The position numbers and the translations under genes are program-made. From assembly GCA_004123355.1 (NCBI GenBank), contig SCHM01000002.1, forward strand, positions 9,087,569 through 9,151,568: 64,000 nt of DNA. Reading direction: 5' to 3'. The stretch is from Amphirosellinia nigrospora. Lineage: Eukaryota; Ascomycota; Sordariomycetes; Xylariales; Xylariaceae. This document shows positions 11,801-23,500 of this stretch, piece after piece. Every line of letters starts with the position of its first letter. Position 1 is the stretch's first letter. The notes beneath the pieces were generated by a model. It did not search any database, was not told the DNA's origin, and saw nothing but the letters and a program-made list of their open reading frames with translations.

Positions 11801-13275
11801 CATAGATAGCAATTACCGATATGTATCCTAGGTACATAGCTGTTTCTCCATTAGCTCGTCGCTTATTAGGTACCTACCTACGCGGCTACATAACTGCCAG
11901 CGTAGTAGGTACCCAGCACAACCGCCGAAACACTTACCAGTCAAGCCTACGTAACTTTCTCAGTACTTGTATAACCCATCCTATTTTACCCTCCCCTTCT
12001 TCCTACTCGCTCCCTCTCTCCACGTCTACTCCCGCTTCCTACTGACGTGCTTAATACCATCAAGTCACGTCCTGCACTTGCAATTGCGGTGCAGCCCTTT
12101 GCCGAACCGCAACCGTTGGTGAGACTTCCTTCCTTTTTTCGCGTCTTTCTTCCCATGCTCGAGTCTATCCGTTGCCATTCGCCTCGGTCCAAAGTCCTCA
12201 GTCGAGTTTGCGACCACGCCTGTAGCCGGCAGAACACTCGGAGCCTCGCCGAATCTTCGAGTTTTCAGCCTCGTTTGATATACAACACCTTGCACTTGGG
12301 TCATCGACGCCACTGGTCTCATATTCCAAGTCGCCTGCCTCATCCTTCCCGTCGCCCGCTTTTTTGCGCAATACTCACAGCCGACATTTAGTGTCTATCA
12401 CCGCTTGAACCGAATATTCAGGCAGACCAAGCGCATATTTGCATTGGTACCTTGGTAAGCTTCATCTCCTGCTGGCATTGCCACTCTGCTTGTCTTTTCT
12501 CTTTGCCAGGCCAACTTTGCTTCAACTTTGCTGTTCGTCATCTTCGTGGGTCATTTGCCATCAAGTTTCCCCTCTGATACCATCCGCGCTTCCCACGGGG
12601 GTTAGCTCACCAAACCTCTTTTACCACTTCCCTATCTACCTTCTCGCGCGCCCTGCCGATTGACGTATTGTCGTTGGCGCATTCGTCTGGCACGTTTCTG
12701 GCCTGCATCGCTGCCAGTAATATATTTGACCATCAAAGATGGTCAGTGCGATCGCCTTTATGGCACCATTTACGGTTCCTCCTCGCCTTGTCTGCTATGC
12801 ATTGGTCAATGATTCGTTATCTTTGATTTTCTTTTCAACAAGTTCATCTCTGGTTGCCCTTGGAGAAAGTTTCTATTCCTGCTCCTTTTGCGCTGATATC
12901 ACTGAAACAGCCATACTCACCCTCTTTCCAACTTGTTCAGTTTCGATTTTGCGATCTCTGTTTCTTGCGCACCCGTCTCTTACAACCCCCTTCCGTTATA
13001 CGATCTGACCACTCTTTACTAGATCACACACACTACGCGAACCGCAGCAACAAACCTTAGTAAGAGTAAGTATGACCAGGCATCACAATCCAGCTATCCC
13101 CCGGCATACCCTGACTGAGACAGGGGAATTCTTTGATTGCTATAGAGGACCCTTGTTTCATATGACTTCGAAAAGAATATTTGAGTTATTACACCAGCGT
13201 TACCAGAGCTAGGAGCTTGAGCTTGTTGTAGGTGATACTGATTATCGGTGCAGGACTTTAGGCCTAATTCACGAG
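11801..13275 (+). promoter_or_regulatory. Pyrimidine-rich promoter/leader of the RRM gene
   Basis: On the plus strand this 1.5 kb is strongly C+T rich, with many tctt, cctt and ctct runs, a pattern typical of promoters and transcribed leaders of highly expressed fungal genes. Several ATG-started short ORFs (for example 12439-12663 and 12739-13008) are pyrimidine-composition products rich in Ser, Leu, Pro and Phe. They could act as upstream ORFs but do not look like proteins. An alternative upstream start for the RRM protein at 13072 runs into a stop at 13213 unless an intron intervenes. Confidence 0.4.
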
Positions 13276-15724
13276 ATGGCAAGCCTCGGCCCTAAGGGTG
13301 ATCACGGTCGTCGGGCTCGCTCGGCCTCCTTGTCGTCCGAATCTTCAGGTGGTAGGTGTTGAGGATTCCATATTTTAGTACGTGCTAATTTACTGGCTTA
13401 GGTGGCGCTCCCCTTAATGCCAACTTGAGTGACCTATCCATCAACGATACTACTCATCAACGATCTGTGTAGGTTCTGAAAGCCAACTTGGGAATGTTTC
13501 AGCTAACTCGGGAAAAGGAGCGAGATGGGCACGTCACGTACTGCTGAGCCGGCTCATCCAGTCTGTAGTTCAATGGATTTTGTTGAGAATATCCGTGACG
13601 GGATGCGCCAGCAACAGAATTTCCAAATTGGAAAGCCACCTCACGGTGACGAAGAGGTCTTCAATACTAACGCATCGATGACCCAGCATTTACTCACCGG
13701 GCCAGCCCCGTGATCAATCCACAGGGGGCCTCTGAAACCCGGGCGATTATCCCAATCCACACTCAACCATCCTCTGCAGAGCGACGACACTTGGTTCAGG
13801 GTGTTGATGCCCAGACTTACTACCCTGCTGAGGCTTGTATTTTTGTTGCCAAGTGAGTCTTCTATCTGTTAGTATTCGAACAGAAATTGTTAATTGTGAA
13901 CAATAGTCTGCCCGAGTCAAAGTCAGATACAGTGTTGGAAGTTGCTGTCACAAAGGTGTTTTCTGCCTTTGGCCCAGTCTTTGTTAAAATTCGCCGCGAT
14001 CCTAAGAATATGCCCTTTGCTTTCTGTCAATACACGGTATGTAGCACTGCGCATATCCCACAACACCCCTCGACTGTGACTGACTGTAATCCAGGATTCT
14101 AAGCATGCCCAAAAAGCGCAGAAGGAGGGCAAGGGACTGCTCATTGAAGGACGACCTTGCCGGACTGAGATGGTCAAGGCGAACCGTAAGTCTTACTCTT
14201 TATATCTTATCTTAGCGGAGTTAATTAACTTTAAACTAGGCTGTTATGTGATTTTCAACCGCGAAGGACACCAGGTTAATGTCGCCGAAGCTCGCAATCA
14301 CCTTGTGCAGTTTGGTGAGATTGCAAGACTAGAGCCGCTTCACGACGAAGCCGTCAGGGCTATGAAACTGCCGGGCGCAGTGTTTGTTGAATACACGAAT
14401 TTTGATCCAGGTCGTGATATCATTTCGGTATGTTGATAGTTTTGAGAACCTGAGCGTAATGGAAACCTAACACGATAGTAGGCCTATCGTTACCACGAGG
14501 AGTATGGTGTTGCGGCATACGATCTCAAGAAGGCGAACACGTCTCAATCTAACCACTACGCAAATTATCTCGCACGATACGAAATTGATCGCCGATCAAT
14601 TTACGTCGGGAACTTGCCCCATAACGTCGAAACATTGATGAAATTCTTCGCCATGCCGCTAGCAAAGCAGGCACAGTTGAGAAAGTTCAGATCATCCGCA
14701 AGGAACCTCGAAATGGTATGTTGGCTATGTCACTGTTTTAGAGCAACAGCTAAGTCAGTCTGTAATCAGAAGGTGGCCGCCCTACGGTGTTTGCATTTGT
14801 TGAGTATGCGCGCCCTGATGAGGCGCTTATTGCAGTTGACCACCTGGTAAGTTCGCCCTCGGATTCCTCCTTCGCAAAGCAGCCGAAGTAACATGTCATC
14901 CAGAGAGGGACAGTCTTGATCAATAACCGTATTAGAGTGGAGAAGAAGAAATGTGCAGACCAAGGTGGCCAATTCCGTGGCGCTGAGCAATACTCCACTC
15001 ATCGTAACGACACTATTGTGTCCACATTTCCCACCACCAAGAGCGAAAGCGATGAAGCTATCCCAGCTACACCAGCTCGTTCCATTGCGGTTGGTTCCGA
15101 TGTCGTTGCCTCAGGTGGTGATGTAGATGTCGACCAAACTGCTGTGTCTCCCGTTCCAGATTACCGCCCGGTAAGTTTTGCGCAGAGGCGACCTTTTGCT
15201 ACACCGACAGCGTACCAGCAGAGCCGCGTGTTCGCCAGTCCCAGTCATGGTTATCAGCCCGGTACCTTCATCAGCCCTGTAGGATATGGTCAGGCCCAAT
15301 ATGTCAGTCCCAGCCACGCGTACCAGGCGGGTCAGTATGTGAGCCCAAATTATGCTCTCTCACCTAGTGACCAGCACCGCAACCAATATGGCCAGGGCAA
15401 CTATCAACCCGCCACACCACAGGTCCCCAAGGAGCCCACACCCCCTACCATGGCGACAGTGGCGGCAGTTACTATCAGAGTCAATCTCCTAACCCATTCT
15501 GGCAAACGCCATATCTTCAAGATCAGAATAACGGGTATCAATACTATGCCGGCTACGGTCAACAATACCGTACGCCGATGGGAGGACCGATGAGATCGGT
15601 CAGTGCAATCAATGCTGGCCAGACTCCTACCCGCAATGTTGAATTGGCTGCGCAGCAGCACAACCTAGAGAGCGGGGAGCAAGTTGATAAGGAATCTGGA
15701 GAAAACGCTGCCGAAAAGGAGTAG
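13276..15724 (+). CDS. Three-RRM RNA-binding protein with Tyr/Gln/Ser-Pro-rich tail
   Basis: The protein likely binds mRNA; its target is unknown. The start at 13276 (MASLGPKGDHGRRARSASL) is the best guess. Well-supported exons are 13907-14036, 14095-14185, 14240-14427, 14482-14715, 14770-14846 and 14904-15724. RRM1 has ACIFVANLPE as RNP2-like and PFAFCQY as RNP1-like. A second, weaker RRM begins RCYVIFNREG and includes GAVFVEY. RRM3 has SIYVGNLPHNVET, a break, then EKVQIIRKEPRN and TVFAFVEYARPDEA. The C-terminal ~200 residues repeat units like YVSPSHAYQ and become Tyr/Gln-rich (YYAGYGQQYRTP). Frame breaks occur near 13677, 14634 (T run) and 15445 (C run). At 15445, adding one base to the C run converts the tail to the Tyr/Gln-rich frame that stops at 15724. 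Confidence 0.8.
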
Positions 15725-17560
15725 CTGCTGGATGTTCAATCCTCCCACAGATTGGTATATGTGTTGTATGGTCTGACTTTGCTTGCTTGCTTTCCCCCTG
15801 CTTGCGAAACAAGGTGGACCGTCGAATATTTTCTTATCCAAAATTGGTGTTGAGGTGGTGTTGAGGCGGTGTTTCGTCGAGCTGAGGAACCGGATGCACA
15901 GTTGAGCACACAGGCCAGTATTCCTTCGATGTTATGGCCAACCTGGTTCATATCGACTTTGGACGGGTAAACACATAGGATAGTCGCGGTGGACCTAGCT
16001 TGATTGCTGGTCAACCTACTCCTTCGCTGTGTTGTACCCCGATCGTCCATATTTCAGTCCATAGCTTTTGCAGGTAGATCCAAATGGAAAATTTGAGCGG
16101 CAGCCAAGCCTTCAATGTGACTTTGTATCATTGAGAGGAGATCAGAGAGTTGTTCTGATATATGCGTATCCACTAGTTAGGTCAAGACTAGGCGTGTTGT
16201 AATTGAGTGTTTGAGCCTCGACTTGGCCGACGAAAAGGTTTGGTGCTCAAGTATTATCCGGGGGCGTATCAAAGGAAATCGACCTTCTCTGTTGTGACCG
16301 GTAAGCGAAATTCCTGTGAAGGCTGCAGTCACGAGGATTGTGGGCATAGAGTGAGAGATAGCCTATCCCGATGACTGAACAGGGTGGAACCATTTATGTG
16401 GCGATGCCATCGGATCAGTCCCGCCGGAAAAGTTCGTCGTCTCCTGCGGGTGTAGATGGTGCGCAGACTACCCATGGGCCTGAGCCTCAGGTAAACCGGC
16501 TCGACCCGGTTGACTTGAATGGTTTCTCACTGCACAGTGAACATGATGATCCGAATGGTGACGTTGCTACCCAGGGGTTGCTTAGGGGCTCTCACTTCCC
16601 GGACTTTTCCTTTTCCTTTTAAGAGCTCACGCCACCTTATGCTACTTCCTGACACCATGTTAGCGTTGAAGCGGTGGTCACTATAAGTGTAATGTTTCGA
16701 TGTGGCCACGAAAAAGAGCAGAGGGCGATAACGTGATATCTATCGCCAGACAATGCACGAAGGGCCGTGGCACTATGAAAAGTCCTTAGCCACGGTCGAA
16801 GGAGAGAAAGAGAGTGTATGATGGTCTCAAATACATTGGGGAGTTTGTCCATAGGGAATTCTTGGCAGCGGTGGACGGGGAAATGGCTGTGGAACGTGAA
16901 TGGGGCCGGAGGCAGACTGGCTCAACTAATGTAGCCTTCCAAGCACGAGCCAATATATTTGATTAGGTAGAGGAGGAAACACCTAGTCCGTTGAACCTGG
17001 CGGTCGTGGAGGATACCGAGATTTTGTTGATAGGTGTGCCTTGATGGGTGCATAGAGACCACAACTGAGTGATATCTGAAGATGGAACAGAGATGAAAAC
17101 ATTCTAGAAAGACAAAGACGTACCTTATAAAGCATCATGTTGGAGGGAAGCATGTAAACATGATTTCGATTCAATAACACGTATAGGTAAAGAAGACCGA
17201 ACGACGAACGGATCAAGAAGTGAATGGAAGTAGAATCATTCAAGAAAGTGCGGAAGAGGCAAAGGCTTTGGGAAATAGGAAGATGAAGAGATTGAGCGCC
17301 AAATCTCTGAACGAGTACCTGAGTGAACCGAAGCAGCAGGTAAACAAAGCAGAATATAAAGAGCACTTGCATAGTCTTCCAATACCACGGTTGGTATTCA
17401 GGAAGTTACGTAGTACGTACCGGTACGTATTATTACAGCGACAAGAGCGCGCTATCGTTATCGGCTCTTATCAGCCCCTCACCCTTCACGCCGCTTTTAG
17501 TGTATGCTTGTGCCTACAGGCCCCTGGGATGATAAGTCTTTAACACCGCGTTAGGGCAGA
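15725..17560. other. Intergenic region up to the AT-rich block
   Basis: About 1.8 kb. It holds the RRM gene 3' UTR and otherwise normal-composition DNA. An 83-residue ORF at 16371-16622 and a hydrophobic antisense ORF at 16983-17372 show no family features and are not called. Confidence 0.4.
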
Positions 17561-17569
17561 GAATCTTCT

Positions 17570-20500
17570 GTGAGAGGTTACCTAAGCTGTACCTAAGGTA
17601 TCTACTGTAGCGTGATTTATAGGGGTCTAAAAGGCTTCTAAAATCCACTAAAGTTCTAAATAAAATAACTTTTCTAATATAAGGAACTGTAGTAGAACTT
17701 AGAACTTAAATAAAATCTAGAACTTTAGTCAACTATTATAAATACTATAACCTAGCTATTAAACGTATTATAACTAGCTATAAATATATTATAAATTATT
17801 AATGCAAATATTAAATTATTAGTATAAGTATTATAAATTATTATTAGATTTATTAGATTTATTATATTTTTAAGTATATTTATTACTTCTAATAACTTGA
17901 AATGTTTAGTTCGGTATTAAGATATATTTATTATTAGTAGTACTACCGATATAAATAATATATTAAATATATAATTTTTTAGCTATTAAATAGATCTATA
18001 TTATTTAGCTATATAAAACTAGGTTATTTATGTTTATATATTTACTAAAAGATTAGTTTTTATTATTATAAATATTTGTTTATTTTTTGTTTATAACCAG
18101 TTTATATTTACTATTTGTTTTAAATTATAACTATATTATTTTAAATAACAATATTTAAGCTAGTTTTAATAATAGTTTAGGTTATTAGTAATTTAAAGAT
18201 TTTATATAGATTAGTTTTATCGATAAATTTTTTTTGTTTAAGCTTTTAAAATTATTAATTATAACTATAATATTTATTTAATTAATTATAGTTAATTTAT
18301 TAAAAATAATATAAATCTTAATTAATTAGAACTATATTAATATTATCGATAAATATTATATAAAGCTTTTAAGTTTAATCGTAAGAATTTTTACGATAAA
18401 ACTTTCGGATATTTGCTTAAAAACTTTAAGTTTAAAAAACTTATTTTAGCAATTAGTATGTTTTAACTTGCTAAAGACAATAAAGATATATTAATCGTTA
18501 AAATTTTTGAAGATTATAATATAATTGATATAACTAATTTGCTTTTAACTTTTACGGTATATATTATATACTAGCCGTAACTGAAAATAAAGCAATTATT
18601 AGATTTTTTATAATATAATATCTATATATTAGCAAAGCTGGTTTTATATATACTTTTTTCCATTATTAGCAAACGAAAGTTTTATTTTTTTGCTATTATT
18701 AGAGCTAGAAATATATATTAAATTAGAGTTTATTATTACGAATTTGAATGTAACGCTAATTCGTTATAAATTATCGAAAACTTTAAAATAAATTTATTTA
18801 TACGTAAATTTAAACTTTCGGTTTTATTAAATCGTTTTATTGTTAAATAAGGATAAATAATCTGTTTTTTTTTTATATTCGAAATAATAAATTAATCGGA
18901 AATGCGTACGGAAAATATTATATATAATTTTCCTATTTAAACAAAGTAGGAAAAATTAACCGTTATTAATATTGTAACGATACTTAGTAAGTTTTTGATT
19001 AAAAAAATAATTAATTACGGTTAAATTTATATAAATTGTCTTTAAATATACTAACGTTAAGCTTATAATTATTATTGTTTTAAATTTTTATTTTATTAGC
19101 CCGCAAAAAAACTCTAGCAAAAAAAAAAAAATATTTCTAATATAGCTTAGATATTTTTATAGTTAATTTAGGATTATTATACGCAAACATACTACATAAT
19201 ATTAAACGAAGCGTTTTTTAAAAGTTTATTTTTATTAGTAAGATATATTTAATGTTTAAATAGTTAAATCTAAATACGCGATTTTTAAACTATTTATATT
19301 AATTTTAACGTTAGTAGCATATATTAGTAGATTTTTAGGGTATAAAAAAAAATAAAAAATACAAAAAAAAAAAAAAAAAAAATTTTTATTATAAAACGCT
19401 TTAAATTTTTTTAAAAAAAAAACGTAAGCTTATATAAAGTAATATTTATATTAGGGGTAGTAACGTTGTTAGACTTTTTTATATTTATACAATAACGCTA
19501 TTTTTTTTATTATAATAGGTTTAACTTTTAAAAAAATTTATAAAGCGGAAAATTTTTAAAAAAAAGAATTTTAAATATTTATTAATATAAATTTTCTTTA
19601 GTAAACATATTTACGTTAATAGGTAAGCTATACTTATTAGCAATAATAAAATAGTATATACTAATATAAATATTAAGTTATAGCATATTATTAGCGAACT
19701 AAAAAAAAAAACCTTATTTTTTTAGCTTTTACAATAATAAATTCGGTTTTTAGCACCGGAAAATCTTAGAGTTACTAAAAAAGCATAAAAAAGAGTTTTT
19801 ACGCGAAACATTACTTAAAATTTTTTTATAAACGTAGTAACAATTATTATAAATTAATTAAACGCATAGCAAGCTATTTAAATAATTTTCGTTATATTTT
19901 ATATTATTTAATTATAATATTACAGCTTATTAGTATTATATTATTTTTAATAATTTTTTTAAACGCTAAAATAACTAAGTTTATAATAAACGTACTTATA
20001 ACAAAATATTCCGCTTACTAAATAAAATTAAGCTTTAAATATTTAAGCTTAAACTATTAATAAAACAAACGGAGATAATTATTAACTATTATATATAAGC
20101 AGATATATTATAGCTAATAAAATAATAAATAAGCGATTAAAAGCATTACTAGCTAAAAAAGAATAAAAAAATATAAAACTAAAGCATATATTTTAAAAAA
20201 ATATTTTTAGTAAAAATATTATTATATAATATAATATATTAATATATTTAGCTTATTAAACTTAAAGTAAACTAGATTTATTAAGCAGCTTACAATTAAA
20301 TTTAATGCTAAAAAGATCGTAGTAAGCGTAGGACTAAGCTGATTAAGTTTTTATTATTTATTATATGCTTTTTTAGCTATTTTAGATCTAAGGCTTTATA
20401 TTATTTTCTATATTTATAAAATTTAGTTATAAAAATGTCCGTTTTGTTAATATTAATATAGAATAGCTGGTTAGAATTATTAACCGTTTTTCTTACAAAA

Positions 20501-23500
20501 ATAATATTATAAAACTAATAAAATCTAATAGTACGTAAACTTTTTAAACTATTATTCTTAGCTTGCTAAAATATATTATTAATATATATTATTATAAAAG
20601 CGCAAATTTAAGTATTTTTACTATTAATTTTCTCGATTATATTATAATTTATATATGCTATAGTTCTTAAAGCCCCAATAATATTGCCGAAGTTTAAGCA
20701 TAAAGACTAAAAATAAAAAAGAAAATATTTTTAGGATATAAGCGTTTATTAGCTATAAAAGCTACTAACGTAAAATAAAGTCCTATAAACGTACGGTATA
20801 AATTATAATAAATATTAAAATTATCGATAAATATTAGCATAAAGAAAAATATTATAAAAAAAATATTATTAATAATTAAATCTTAATTATTAGTATAAAG
20901 CTCCCGTCCGTAAATTTTTAGCTTAAGCTTAATATAAAAAAAGTAAGTATAATAAATAAGGATAAACTTATTATTAACGATAATACAGCAGATAATATAA
21001 TATTTTTAAATATAAACCTAAGGGGTATTAATAGTATAATATTTAAAAAAAATCAGTAGTTTATTATGTTTAAAACAAATAGTATTAGGGGTATAAATAG
21101 TAAATATTTTTTTATTTTAGTAGTAATCGAAGAATATATTAGCTTTTACGTAAGAAAATGCTTTGCTTTCGGGAATATAAATTAAAGCTAAAATTAAAAT
21201 AAGCTTATTATTATTTTAAGTTAGCTAGTAAATTATATTATTTTTATGTATAAAGAAGGTTTTTAAATCTAGAGAACTAGCTTATAAAAGGATTAAAAAG
21301 TACAAAAGTTGTTACGTTTATTTTAACTAAAAGCTTACGATATAATTAATATGAATATTTTTAATATTTTTATTATTTTTAGAAATAATTTAGCAAAAAT
21401 AGTTTATATTTATATATTAATAATAAATAAACTTTAAAAAGAATATTATAGGTTTAGGCTAACCGTTAATAAAAATATAGATATAACAACTAAAAAAATA
21501 CGGATTAATAAAAGCTAAGCGTTCAAATAGTATAGCTTTGTTAGATTATCTACGAATATATTTAGTTTAAAATATAAACGTTTTACGATATTTAAAACGA
21601 TAAAATTCTTAAAAACGGAAATAGGATTAAAAAATATTAAGTTTATTATAATTTTAGGCAATTTAAAAGCTAATAGTTTAAGCTTAACGGCGGTTAGAAA
21701 GGCGTGCTTAAAGATAGTTTTTTTTTTTTTACTTTTAGATCGCAAGCTTTGGCGATATTTTATAAGCTTTAACTTGAACATTTGAATTTTTTCGCGTTCG
21801 TTTGTTTTTATTTTAAGGGGTAAAATTAAGAGCTTTATAATATTAAAAGGAATTTCGGCTTTTTTTATTTTTATTAAAGGAAGGCGGCAACGCAGTCTAT
21901 TTTTAAAGGTCGATAATTATTTGAGGAGTATAGCAATAAAAAAATAGATATTATTATTTAGACTAAGGAATAAACGTAAAATATTTATTAAAAAGGAATA
22001 ATTTTAGCGATTTATATTAATAAGTTTAATATAAACTATTAATATTTTTAAATTAAGAAATTTTTAAAAATTTGTTTTATTAAATAAATAAGATAAGCTT
22101 CAATAAATTATTTAAGTTTACTTTAGGCTTAAAAAGCTTAAAAATAATATATTTAGGTTAAATACCTAAAATATTTTTAATTAGCTTAAAAAGGATTTTT
22201 TTAAGCTTAAATATATTTAGTTTATTATTTATATTTTCGGTAAAGTTAAGCGAAAAGGGAAGGTTAGCGTATATAATTTCTTCGTATGTAAAGGTATTAA
22301 ATAATTTTTTAAAGGGCAATATTATATATATTGTATAATTAATAGCTTTATTAGCGTCTACATAGCGGACATCTGTAATATTAATAATTACTATTGCTAT
22401 ATGTGTTAGTAGATTTATTATATTTTATAAACAAACCGTTTATTTTTATTATCGGATTTAGTAGAATTGCCGCTAAGACTTTTTATATTATTATTGGCCG
22501 CGAGCTTTTATTATTAGTTGTAAGTTGGTTATTGTTAATATTGTTATTAATAGGGTTAGTTATAATAATATTTTTATTTTAGGACGTTGGAAGCTAATTT
22601 AATATTTTAGGCGTTGTTTGCGGCTGCTTAGTTTTGCTTTTACTAAGTTATTATATTTTGGCTGGCGAAGCATCTTAATATAAAGCGTTATTTTTATATC
22701 AAGCAAAAAAGAACGATTTTTAATAAGTTTTTAAAGTTAAAAAGGGCTAAATTAAAAAAGAAATTATAAATTATAAAGTATACGCTGCGGATATGCAAAT
22801 TTGTAGAGGTAGGAGAAAGAGGTTTTATGTACATGTGTTTAAAAGGAAAGGTGCGCGTATTTTTATAACAAAACGGAATAAATATAGGTGTACATATAAA
22901 TATATGTATATAAAACAAGTAGTATTTATAAAATTATTTTTTTAAATAAAAATAAGTGTATTTGTTTTTATTTATATTGTTGTTAAAGAAGTTTTTAGTT
23001 TTTTTGCGAGGCTATATTTATATATTTCTTTTTATATTATTTAGATATAATACTAAGAAAAAGATTTGTATTTATTTTCTGCTGTTTTTTAAGTTTTTGT
23101 TACGTTATTTGCTATAAAAAGTATTTTTTTTAAAAAAAAAGCTTTTTAATTTGTTGTACATAGTAGCTATAACGCTTTTGCCAAAATTGCATCGTATTTT
23201 ATATATTTAACTTTATTTTTTATATAAATTTTTTACGTAAACTTAGGTAAGCTATCCTGATTTAATTTATATATTCTAGCTATTTTATTTTTATTTCTTT
23301 TTATATCGTTAATTTTTATTAATTTTTTACTAAAAACATAATGTTAGGTATACTTTTTAGCAGTGGTGGCGGCTGCCGCCCTCTTTCTAAGCAGACTTTT
23401 ATCCTTTTCCTAGGCAAACCCCCATTCTTTCCTTTCCCCTTTTTTTAAGTGGACATACTATAAGAAGTAGTGGCTATACTAGTATGGGAGGTAGCGGTTG

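Noticed and set aside
16371-16622. 83-residue ORF, Ser/Pro/Asp-rich
   Set aside because: No domain, homologue pattern, introns or conserved context; typical of chance ORFs of this length.
21515-21781. 88-residue Lys/Ile/Phe-rich ORF inside the AT block, possible transposon relic
   Set aside because: Its composition follows the AT bias and no reverse transcriptase or integrase motif can be confirmed by eye.
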